From Rhynchopus sp. YZ270_cl-10 (lineage: Eukaryota > Euglenozoa > Diplonemea > Diplonemida > Diplonemidae), in the NCBI GenBank assembly GCA_964035575.1, contig OZ037880.1:1178001-1242000 (forward strand): DNA of 64,000 nt. The letters are read 5' to 3'. This document shows, one piece after another, positions 20,457 to 29,174 of the stretch; positions within the stretch are counted from its first letter, which is position 1, and each line of letters opens with the position of its first letter. The notes below the pieces were generated by a model. It had not been told where the DNA came from, did not search any database, and was given only the letters and a program-made list of their open reading frames with translations. The position numbers were made by a program, and so were the translations under genes.

Positions 20457-21812
20457 CATGTGTGTATGGGCATCACACCCTTTTTTCGAGAATTTGGGGG
20501 TGGGCATCACAAAAATTTCTATGGGTTTTTTACATGGAACTTTTTTTTTTGGGTTGCATCCAGGGTTGTTTCTAGGATCTCGTTTTTTTTTCTCGGGGGG
20601 GGGGGGGGGGGGGGGTCAATTTTTTTCCCAAAAAAAATTTTTTTTCCGCCGGGAAAAAATGGTCTTTCAAGGGTTTTTGGGTGTATTCCGAGCTTTCTCG
20701 ACGAAGCCTCGATCTCACCAAGAAAACCCCATACCCCAAAGCTTCAGAATATCATGGTGGTATGTAGCTTCTGTGCGGGTATGAAACAGGTAAAGAAACG
20801 GTGGCCATGGTACCCAAAGGTTCCTGGCGAAGCCACGGTACGCAACATTTCTAAAATTGCGCTTAAAATTGCACTATTGTACAGCCAAACTATGTCATGG
20901 GAAGGGTGTGATGTAAGCTTGCGCCGCAGGCGCACGGTACGCTACTTTTATTATTTTCGCCAAATCTTTTTTCACACTCCCATCACCGTTCCACGTGGTG
21001 TAGTCGGTGCGGGTGTTGTCGCTCTTCACCAGTGCCAACACTGGTGGTGGGTGGAAAACGTGTAGTTCGGGGGAAAATATGTAATTTTTTACAGGGGGGT
21101 GAGGCTGACCAGCGCACCGTGCCAGATTCTGGGGGGGGTCAGTGACCCCCCCCGACCCCCCTAGAAACAACCCTGGTTGCATCGGCAGCCTACAAGCTGT
21201 TTATCGCGCACGCTTCCCAAACTTATAGAACACGAAGGGACGCCAGGGTTGTCCCGAGAACACCTTTTCCCGAGACCAACACCGTAGTGCAGAGGCACTG
21301 CAGGATGGAAGATGTGCCAAACGTCACATTCCCCGTCACCTTCGTCGACTCACCTTCAACCACATGAGACCACAGAGACATTTTTGGATTGGGATGTTCT
21401 GTTCTGAATGATGTTGATTTGGGTGAGGAGGAATTGTGGGTTATCATTACGTATCGTGTGGTCACAGACTGCACACCTTTCCCCAGTGACACTGTGTGGC
21501 CGAAACGAAACCGGATCATAAATCGATCAGTGATATTCTGGATTGAGCGCCGCAGGCAAACGGTACGGGACTTTTTTTTTTCTTTTTTTTTCTTCTCCTT
21601 TTTTGGACTTTCCGGACCGATTGCGGAACGTGGTGGGGTCACACCATATGCAAAAAGCCTATGAGAAAATCCCTAGGGGAAAAAAAAAATCCTACACAAA
21701 AAACCCATAGAAAAAAAAAACCCCCCTGTACAAAAAACCCATAGAAATTTTTCTCGGATTCTGAGAATTTCTCAAATCGGGCATCGGAATCACATTGCCC
21801 AAACACACATGG
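20457..21812. repeat. Outer inverted repeats around the second hAT element
   Basis: CATGTGTGTATGGGCA plus AAAAATTTCTATGGGTTTTT on the left (20457-20536) recur inverted on the right (about 21680-21812). The second hAT element is inserted inside this older inverted-repeat unit, giving a nest. Confidence 0.6.
20561..21175. mobile_element. Second hAT-type non-autonomous element (615 bp)
   Basis: Inverted ends CAGGGTTGTTTCTAGG (20561-20576) and CCTAGAAACAACCCTG (21160-21175), flanked by a perfect 8-bp duplication GTTGCATC (20553-20560 and 21176-21183). There is no transposase. It contains an inverted copy of the GCGCCGCAGGCGCACGGTAC repeat. It is related in type, but not in sequence, to the 19661 element. 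Confidence 0.88.
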
Positions 21813-21823
21813 TCCGAGAGGAG

Positions 21824-21892
21824 TTTTTTTTTTTTTTTTTTTTTTGAAAACTTGGTTGTATTAGTGTAGACACCCGAGGATGAACTCCACTA
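21824..21892 (-). repeat. A-tailed short repeat (SINE-like family), inverted copy
   Basis: On the - strand it reads ATAGTGGAGTTCATCCTCGG, GTGTCTACACTAATACAACC, AAGTTTTC and then a poly-A run. Other copies are at 41991-42048, 60557-60609, 61239-61286 and 62399-62457. It abuts the foldback element that follows. Confidence 0.75.
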
Positions 21893-22530
21893 TATATGGG
21901 TGAATCCGTAAACCCCCCCCCCTAAAAGGTAACCTTGTGTACTTATGTGGAAATGAAATAACTTCCACTCGGACTTTTTGCTCGATTTTTGCTCCTTTGA
22001 ACTCAGAATAACGTTTCTGAGGTCACAGGAGCAAAAATCGAGCAAAAAGTCCAAGTGGAAGATAGATGAATTAACGTTGAGAGGTAAAAAAGTGCCCTTT
22101 GAATTGGGTTTTGGCTGGGTTTTGTGGGTAAACCTGTTTTTTTACCCAAGTTTACCAAAAAACCGCCAGAAAAAGTGCCAAACATGTCAAAAACAGGTGG
22201 AAATAGACCCAAAAACCATTTTTGGGGCATATTTGCCGCAAAGGAGGGTAAATTATGATGTTTTTAACCTTTTTTTTGTGTTTTTCCACAAAAATGAAAC
22301 CCAGCCAAAACCCAATTCAAAGGGCACTTTTTTACCTCTCAACGTTAATTCATCTATCTTCCACTTGGACTTTTTGCTCGATTTTTGCTCCTGTGACCTC
22401 AGAAACGTTATTCTGAGTTCAAAGGAGCAAAAATCGAGCAAAAAGTCCGAGTGGAAGTTATCTAATGTGAAAAAAATTCAAAAGGTTACCTTTTAGGGGG
22501 GGTGGTTTACGGATTCACCCAATTATATAT
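21891..22530. mobile_element. Second foldback element with nested palindromes
   Basis: Ends TATATGGGTGAATCCGTAAA plus a C run (left) and the inverse on the right (GGTTTACGGATTCACCCAAT). Arms run to about 22128 and from about 22288. Each arm also contains its own inner palindrome (21962-22062 and 22358-22457) built on GGACTTTTTGCTCGATTTTT. The ends resemble those of the 925-2320 element, so the two probably share a mobilising enzyme. Confidence 0.8.
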
Positions 22531-23527
22531 TTTTTTTTTGAACCAGCTTTTCTCTTTTTTTACCACCTGATTTTTTCTTGAAATTGTGGAGGAGTTTGAG
22601 GGGGTTTAAATATCACTAAACTTTACCAAATTTCAAGGCAAAATCATGTGGTTGTACTATCACATGATGCGAATTAGTGGACCACGTAAAGACTGTGAAT
22701 ACTTTGTAATGAAGTTATCTCGGTCACGAAATTTGATGAGGGCAAAGGTGGCCTGCAGTTGCGAAATCACAATGCGGAGAGACTGTCATGGAAACACTAA
22801 CGTGCAATCAAAAGAAAAAAAAACCACAATGTAAAACGTTCACCAAAGAGCGATGATCACGGTTGGTGCAGGAGTACTGTTGTGTTGTGTGACACACAGT
22901 TAACTCAATTCGCACGGTTTGTACTTTGCCCTTCGGGCATTGCTGCAAAAAACATGTTGTTGTTGTCGACCGCAGTTGTGGCAAAGATGTGTATGCATCC
23001 GTGAGAGGCATAATTCATCTTAAAAAATTTTCTTTTATGTGTCCGCGGATAAAACTCCATCTTTCGATTGAAAATTATATCTTAATCTTTTTATGTGTCC
23101 GCAAAAGCTTTTCTCCTTCTATTTTGCTCTCTTTTAAGGATTTCTGTGAAAAAAATCGGCTATCGTAGTAGTCCAACAATCAAACAAAGTTTTAATGTGA
23201 TCGTTGGGCCGTCATGACCCAATTCCCCCCCCCCGCGGCTTTGTCCGCGGCGATGTGTTTTAGCTTTGTAAAATTTTGTATGCAGGTTTGTGGTAAAATG
23301 TTTGCATAGGTGCTATGGGAAATCGGTCAACGACCTGTCAATATCGACCCCCTGAGGAGCACCAATAGGCCATGCATTTTTTTCATCAGTGTCTAGTACA
23401 AAGCTTTAGGTAACAGTGTGCATCCCCCATGGACTCCTACCCCTGTGTTCTTAAGCTGCGTACAAAGAAAAAGATATAGGAGCCGCGTCTGCAAAAAAAA
23501 TTTAACCTTTTTATAGTGAAGCACGTA
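22531..23527. other. Intergenic with a type B hairpin
   Basis: No gene seen. A hairpin copy lies at 22984-23035. Confidence 0.55.
22984..23035 (+). repeat. Dispersed hairpin, type B
   Basis: Stem TATGC/GCATA with GTGAGAG at the 3' side of the loop, then ATTCATCTTAAAAAATTTTC. The stem pair differs from TGTGC/GCACA copies by a compensating change. Confidence 0.75.
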
Positions 23528-23624
23528 CAGTAGTCCAAATAATGATAGTTTGGCGGATGTGGGGATTCGTGGGGGGGTAATTTTTGACGACTGTTTTTGG
23601 ACTCCAAACAGATTTGGAGGACTG
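23528..23624. mobile_element. Tc1/mariner-like MITE (97 bp)
   Basis: TA-flanked (23526-23527, 23625-23626) with ends CAGTAGTCCAAAT and GATTTGGAGGACTG. Same family as 50943-51033 (CAGTAGCCCAAATACGTTTG). No coding capacity. Confidence 0.8.
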
Positions 23625-23929
23625 TATACTGTATGCATGGTCTACACCAACGACTTCGTTTTTTCTCTCTTTTTCCTTTTCCCCCAAAAAACCATGTAAA
23701 GTGGTTCCGTTTTTTATTGGACACGTCGTATGCTTTATGTCTGCATCCCATGCATTCGTTCACCTTATCCCCTCTCGTCGCCAAGAAAACGTGGCAAGAT
23801 GTGTCCCCACCCCGCCCCTCCCAAAGCAAAACCACCAAAGTTCTTTCCCCTTTTTCTTGATGTATTGTAGAGCGACACAACCACAACCTCAACTTCACAC
23901 TTTCACAACAGGTTTTTTTGTTGAAGAAT

Positions 23930-26900
23930 ATGGACCTCTCGAGCGTGGTCATGGCGAAGCTGGGCTCGACGTCGACACGGGGCAGCCACACGACGGAGGG
24001 CGAGGCGTCGTCGTGCGAGGCAGCGTCGACGGCTGCGTCTGCAGAGGCCACTGCGGCACCGGCAATGCGCCCCGTGCAGGTGTCGCTGTGCGTGCAGCGT
24101 GCACACGAGACGGCGTCGCTTGGGATGGTGCTGGGCGACGGCTGCGTGGTGCGCAAGGTTGTGAAGGGGTCGCCTGCCTCTGTGGCCGGGGTCATCGCTG
24201 GGATGCGCATCACACACGTGAACGGGACGGCAGTCGCATCCCCGGGGGACGCAAAGCGTGCGGGCAGTGCCCTGCTCGACCTGCACCTCACGGGCATTGT
24301 TGACAGCAGCACCCGCCAGCGTGGCCGTGTGGTGTCGTGGAACGCACGTGGCTACGGGATGGTTGCCCCAGACGTACCGATCGTGCTGCCCGCAGGACAG
24401 GTCTACGCCTCGGACGACCCTGCGCTCTACGTCGGGAAGCTGTTCTGCCACATCTCGCAGTGTGCGCACGCCCTCGAGGTCAACGCCTCGGTGGAGTTCA
24501 ACGTGGAGATCGCCCCCGAAGGTCTGCGGGCAGTGGGGGTGCGTCTCTGCAGCACTGTGCCGTCCGGGGTTGATGTGAAGCGCGCAGGGCTGACCAGGAC
24601 GGTGGAATCGATCGAATGGTGGAACGTGAACAACCTGCACCAGGTCGGGAAGGTGGTGGTGACCGGGGACCGCACTGCACGCACGCTGCAGTACAGCAGG
24701 AACGGGGTGGCACGTCCGGCGGTGCGGCAGATGGTGTTCGACGGGGCGAATGCGGTGCACATGCCGGAGATCGAGAAGACACTGCGGGTGCCGTATGGGC
24801 CGGACAGGGTGCGTCTCGTGGCGGCGCTGCGGGAGCTGGCAGACCGGTGCTTTGTGCAGCACAACTTCCCCTCGCGGGCAGCAGCAGCCTCACTCACCGA
24901 GGAGGACAACGAGGCGGAGCAGCGTGGTGGGCGCGGGAGCGGTGCAATGGTGGCACGCACCACGACGCGCCTCTGGATTGGGTGGCTCACACCGACGCTG
25001 GCCTCGCGCCCGGCACAGCTGCGGCGTGCAGTGGAGGAGCTGCTGGAAGGACACAAGGTCGAGTCTGTGCGGGAGTGCCCTGTGCAGGACAAGCTGGCTG
25101 TCATTGTGACGCTTGCCGGGAACCGCGGGGTGACGCTGATGCAGGTGTGCGAGCTGAACATGCGGGAGCACGCTGGCGGGGTGCGGGTGACCATTGACGA
25201 TGCCGGTAGCCGCAGCACCAGGACTGCCACTCACACGAGCAACACCGCCGCCGCAAAGACTGGCGCAGACATGGGCCGTGTTGAGCTTGCTGTGACAGTC
25301 ACCCTGCCACGCGACCTCACGTGCGTGTCTGCCTCTTCAGCATCAGCAGCACCACAGAAGAAGATGAAGATGCTGCACACACGCAGCATGGGTGTGCGCC
25401 TGGACAGCACCTGCCGCATTGCCGAGGTGACACCAGGGTCTGCCGCCTCTGTGGCAGGCATGTGTCCCTCGATGCAGGTGGAGCAGGTCGCAGGGCAGGC
25501 TGTGTCGACGCCAGCGGACGTTGAGGCTGTGCTGGCTACACACCACGGCAAGGACAAGGGCAAGGCCGTGGACGTTGCTGTGGTGGCCTCGATGGACAGC
25601 AGCGGCTTCGTGGGTGGCCGTGTAGAGTCGTGGTCGGACCGTGGGGGTGTGCTGGTGCCCGATGTGCCGGTCTTCGTGCCTGCAGGCGTGCTGCCGGCGT
25701 CGCCGTCGTCTGCGGTGTACATTGGGGATGTGCTGTGTGCGCCTGCAGCGCTGCCTGCAGGTGTGCGCAGCCTTGCTCCAGGCCAGGCTGTGGCGTTCAG
25801 GGTGCACTACCAGGGCGGGCGGATGCGTGCGCTCGCCGTGCGTGCTGCTAAGGAGGGCGCGCGTCTGCAGGAGGTGGCAGAGGCCGCACAGCGCAACGTG
25901 CGCGCCGGCTCGGACATGGCACGTGTCGTGAACCACGCCCCGAAGATCTGCATGATGCACCTTGGGGGGAAGTGCAGGAAGTTGGATGCTAAGGTCAAGA
26001 CAAACCAGACAGCCGCACACGCACAGGGGGGTATGCTGCCGAGGTGTTCGGGTGGGGTGCACGTGGACCTCCCTGGAACGTCTTCTCCGTCTCCGTCCTC
26101 GTCCCCCTCCGTTCACGCAAAAGCGTCTTCTTCTGAGGCCGAGTCCCTGAGAAAGGTGCTGACACGTGTGAGCCCCGCAAAGCTGCAGTTGCTGCAGCAG
26201 CAGGTGGCGGAGGCGGCGGAGGGATCCCACAGCTGGTGCGGCGGGCAGGCAATGCAGGTGCAGGAGGCGTGGCAGCTGAAGAACGAGGCGCTCGAGTTCC
26301 GCTTCCGTGCGACGGAGTACAACATGCGGCAGGCGACGGGGCGTGCGCCAGACATGATTGAGGGCTTCCACGGGACTGCGGAGGCGAATGTGCTGAGCAT
26401 CGCACTGCACGGCTTTGACCCCTTGCGGCGGGCGGGACAGGTCTTCGGGGCCGGCGAGTACTTTGCGAAGAACCCAAACGTGTCGGTCGGGTACTGCCAT
26501 GGCGGGGCGTACATGTTCCTGTGCGGGCTGATTCTGGGGGCGGCGGACGTGGACCACACGTGGGTGCAGGACATGGGGTACTACGTGATGAAGCAGCAGG
26601 GCGGGAACATCCAGTGCCTGCCGCGCTACCTGATCCGCTTTGCACCTGAGGCGTGCCCCGAGGCGCGGCTTGGGAAGGCACTTGCACAGTTTGGCGGTGA
26701 GGCGGACGATGCGGAGGCGACGCTGCGCAAGATGGGTGAGGACCAGCGCGGTGGTGTGGAGGCGTGCAAGGGGCGTGTCGACGCGACGATGATGGCGGCG
26801 CACACCCGCTGCCTGTGGATGGGGTGGCTGGACCCGGAGCTGGGACGCGACGACGCTGCAGTGGAGGCGAGTGTGCGCACGTTTCTTGCCGGACACAAGG

Positions 26901-27919
26901 TGGTCATGGTGAAGCCGGAGCGCAACGGGGCGCGTGTTGGTGCGTTTGTCGAGCTTGCGGCGGCGGTGGGGCAGGCGCAGCTGGCGGAGCTGAACACACG
27001 TCCGTACGGCGCACGTGGGCTGCGCATCTCTGTCGACGACGCACAGCCGGGGAATGCGTTCCTGGCGCAGCGCAGGTGCCCGAAGCTGTGTGGGCCGGGG
27101 AAGTACTGCCGCGGGTGGAACCTGAACGGCCACCACGACTGGACGGAGACGTGCTCATTCCGGCACTCGCCCGACATGTTTGTGACGCACGGGGCGCAGC
27201 TGCAGTACGAGACACTGCGACGAGGGACGGCAAAGTACGACGAGCTTGCGGAGGAGGTGACACGCAAGGGGCTTGGCGTGGTGACAGGTGTGCGGCGTGT
27301 GATCAACACAAAGCAGGAGCAGGCGTACGAGTCGCGGCGGTCGTTCCAGCAGGCGAAGAACGGGTACGTGGCGGAGAAGGAGCTGTGGCACGGGACGGCG
27401 TGCTCTGTGCTCGACACGCTTCTTGAGGGCGGCCTGCAGTGCCCGTCCGACACACTTGCGAGCGACGCGTGTCCACGCTCCGGGAAGAAGGGGCTGTCGA
27501 CAACGCTGTGCGGGACGGCGTGCACACACTGTACAGAGAAGCACAGCTGGGGGATGTGCCACATGTTTGGGCTTGGGATCTACCTTGCTGACGACGCGGC
27601 CAAGTCGCACCGCTACGTCCGTCCGCAGGGGAGGCAGCACTCGCTGGTGCGGTGCCGGGTGAACCTCGGGAGCCCGTACATGATTGAGGGGAACCTGCAG
27701 GAGCAGCACGGCCTGCACAACGTTGTGCGCTGTGTCGACCCTAGTGCGCACGTCGACGCCTCGCCGCACGAGTGGGACGCCCTGCGTGGCCACGACTCCT
27801 ACTACGTCAAGGGGCTGGGCCGCAAGGCAAAGCACGGCTACGGGGTCATCAACAATGAGTTTGTGGTCTTCCACCCAGCCCAGGTTCTCCCACTGTACGT
27901 TGTTGACTACAAGTGTTAA
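23930..27919 (+). CDS. Multidomain tandem PARP protein with PDZ, cold-shock-like, RNA-binding-like and zinc-finger modules
   Basis: A 1329-residue single-exon protein from the first ATG, 18 nt after a CACAACAG step. Modules by residue: PDZ-like 60-120 (LGMVLGDGCVVRKVVKGSPA), cold-shock-like 130-206 (RGRVVSWNARGYGMVAPDVP), RRM-like 346-424 (RLWIGWLTP), PDZ-like 482-554, cold-shock-like 561-641 (GGRVESWSDRGGVLVPDVPV), a Cys/His cluster about 674-706, PARP fold about 795-905 (FHGT with His 814, GAGEYFAKN with Tyr 844, QCLPRYLI), RRM-like 959-1038 (CLWMGWLDP), CCCH-like finger about 1050-1079, and a second PARP domain 1090-1329 (WHGT His 1154, GIYLAD Tyr 1218, NNEF Glu 1310, QVLPLYVVDY). The last has the full H-Y-E set for NAD-dependent ADP-ribose transfer. 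The first lacks the Glu, so is probably mono-transferring or inactive. Likely an RNA-associated ADP-ribosyltransferase; target unknown. Confidence 0.85.
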   Translation: MDLSSVVMAKLGSTSTRGSHTTEGEASSCEAASTAASAEATAAPAMRPVQVSLCVQRAHETASLGMVLGDGCVVRKVVKGSPASVAGVIAGMRITHVNGTAVASPGDAKRAGSALLDLHLTGIVDSSTRQRGRVVSWNARGYGMVAPDVPIVLPAGQVYASDDPALYVGKLFCHISQCAHALEVNASVEFNVEIAPEGLRAVGVRLCSTVPSGVDVKRAGLTRTVESIEWWNVNNLHQVGKVVVTGDRTARTLQYSRNGVARPAVRQMVFDGANAVHMPEIEKTLRVPYGPDRVRLVAALRELADRCFVQHNFPSRAAAASLTEEDNEAEQRGGRGSGAMVARTTTRLWIGWLTPTLASRPAQLRRAVEELLEGHKVESVRECPVQDKLAVIVTLAGNRGVTLMQVCELNMREHAGGVRVTIDDAGSRSTRTATHTSNTAAAKTGADMGRVELAVTVTLPRDLTCVSASSASAAPQKKMKMLHTRSMGVRLDSTCRIAEVTPGSAASVAGMCPSMQVEQVAGQAVSTPADVEAVLATHHGKDKGKAVDVAVVASMDSSGFVGGRVESWSDRGGVLVPDVPVFVPAGVLPASPSSAVYIGDVLCAPAALPAGVRSLAPGQAVAFRVHYQGGRMRALAVRAAKEGARLQEVAEAAQRNVRAGSDMARVVNHAPKICMMHLGGKCRKLDAKVKTNQTAAHAQGGMLPRCSGGVHVDLPGTSSPSPSSSPSVHAKASSSEAESLRKVLTRVSPAKLQLLQQQVAEAAEGSHSWCGGQAMQVQEAWQLKNEALEFRFRATEYNMRQATGRAPDMIEGFHGTAEANVLSIALHGFDPLRRAGQVFGAGEYFAKNPNVSVGYCHGGAYMFLCGLILGAADVDHTWVQDMGYYVMKQQGGNIQCLPRYLIRFAPEACPEARLGKALAQFGGEADDAEATLRKMGEDQRGGVEACKGRVDATMMAAHTRCLWMGWLDPELGRDDAAVEASVRTFLAGHKVVMVKPERNGARVGAFVELAAAVGQAQLAELNTRPYGARGLRISVDDAQPGNAFLAQRRCPKLCGPGKYCRGWNLNGHHDWTETCSFRHSPDMFVTHGAQLQYETLRRGTAKYDELAEEVTRKGLGVVTGVRRVINTKQEQAYESRRSFQQAKNGYVAEKELWHGTACSVLDTLLEGGLQCPSDTLASDACPRSGKKGLSTTLCGTACTHCTEKHSWGMCHMFGLGIYLADDAAKSHRYVRPQGRQHSLVRCRVNLGSPYMIEGNLQEQHGLHNVVRCVDPSAHVDASPHEWDALRGHDSYYVKGLGRKAKHGYGVINNEFVVFHPAQVLPLYVVDYKC

Positions 27920-28078
27920 ACGGGGTTTCAACGACCATTTGTAAAGTGGAGCAACGACAACAACAGCAACGACAGTATCCCAGCGATTTTAACAGTTTTA
28001 TCATGAAAAAAAAAAAAAAAAACAAACAAACAAAGGAGAGACTGTGTGCTGGTGTTTTCCTGCTTTTATTGGATTGGT

Positions 28079-28120
28079 GGCGCCTGCGTCCGAAGAGACG
28101 TTTGCACTTCCTTTCAACAT
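28079..28120 (+). repeat. Dispersed hairpin, type C
   Basis: GCGCCTGCGTCCGAAGAGAC followed by GTTTGCACTTCCTTTCAAC. CGTC/GACG can pair. Related copies are at 50230-50285, 51588-51625, 52976-53025, 53488-53535, 61495-61540 and 61636-61690. Confidence 0.65.
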
Positions 28121-28907
28121 ATCTTTGATTCTCCAGGGTTCTTCTCAAAGGATTCTGTTTGGTTTGAGTTTGGTTTGCCTTTTTTGGCTTTCTTCTTCAT
28201 TTGCTTTTTTTTTTCAATCTGATCTTAAGCATATTTATGCTTTCCCTTACCCTTCCATATTTTTTGTTCTTCTTTTGTGTAAGATTGAGTGCGTGGCCGT
28301 TGCTGTGATGTGGGCAGTCTTTTTGGCATATTTGTCTCCCCCCCCTCATTTTTCTTCCCCTTCCCTGTGTACCACACGTGTACCAGGCCCTCTAACCCTC
28401 TTTTCCCACCTGCCGACAGCTCTCCTCAGGCAATATCTCTTTGCCTTTTGAGGGGTGCTGTTGCTGCTGCAGAGTGAACTATACTATCCTGCCACAGGGG
28501 AGAGCAAACTTGCATATGCAGAGAGAATAGAAAGCCCACCTTTTTTTTGTACGCACCACACAGCAAATGCCGTGGTCTTTGTGATACCTGTTTTTGTCAC
28601 CATTGTCTTGGTTGCACAGTTTTGTGCGCACCTAAACACGACAATTCAATACAAACGACAACAACACAGATATTTGAATTTGAGGAATACGTTAACAAAA
28701 TAAGTTACAATGAGAGGACAAAAAAGAAAGGGGGTGGGCACACGACTTTTAGGACTGCATGGTTGGATCCACCCGGTCATACCAAGGTACACCGCCAAGG
28801 ACTGTTTGTATTTCAAGCTATCTTTTATTCATTTCTTTAGTCACATCACGCCCCTACCCACTCTCCAACAGAACACTAAAAAACACACCGCCCCTCCTCC
28901 CCTTCCA

Positions 28908-28960
28908 GGTGACCCAAGCCTGAGCGGCTTAGGTTCATCTTCTAAACTTTCCTTTTCTTC
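28908..28960 (+). repeat. Dispersed hairpin, type A
   Basis: GGTGACCCAAGC, loop CTGAGCG, GCTTAGGTTCATCTTC, then AAACTTTCCTTTTCTTC. Imperfect stem. Confidence 0.7.
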
Positions 28961-29174
28961 TTGCCACCTCATTTTGAGGTTTACACTCATTTTCCTCCCC
29001 TTTTTTGTTTGACCTCTGCAATTACACACAACTGATGCTTTGCGATAACGATTGTGCCCTAGGTAACGATATATACCTAGAGGCTTAGGTTTTTATCTTA
29101 CCAAAACCCCCCCCCGCTTCTTCCTCCTCCTCCTCCCCCCCTCCCCCCTTTCCCCGGATCCTCACTCCGACACA

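Larger units (their letters stand above)
27920..29174. other. Intergenic with hairpin repeats
   Basis: No ATG-initiated gene. It holds a type C repeat (28079-28120), a type A hairpin (28908-28960) and a frame at 28455-28703 without an ATG that contains one hydrophobic segment (VVFVIPVFVTIVLVAQF); I regard that as unproven. Confidence 0.5.

Noticed and set aside
21389-21664. 91-codon frame as a second ubiquitin-like copy
   Set aside because: Shares only a short repeat-derived RRRQTVRDF-like segment; no beta-grasp pattern.
25343-27136. 597-codon - strand frame opposite the PARP gene
   Set aside because: Arg/His/Leu-rich shadow produced by GC-rich third positions of the real gene.
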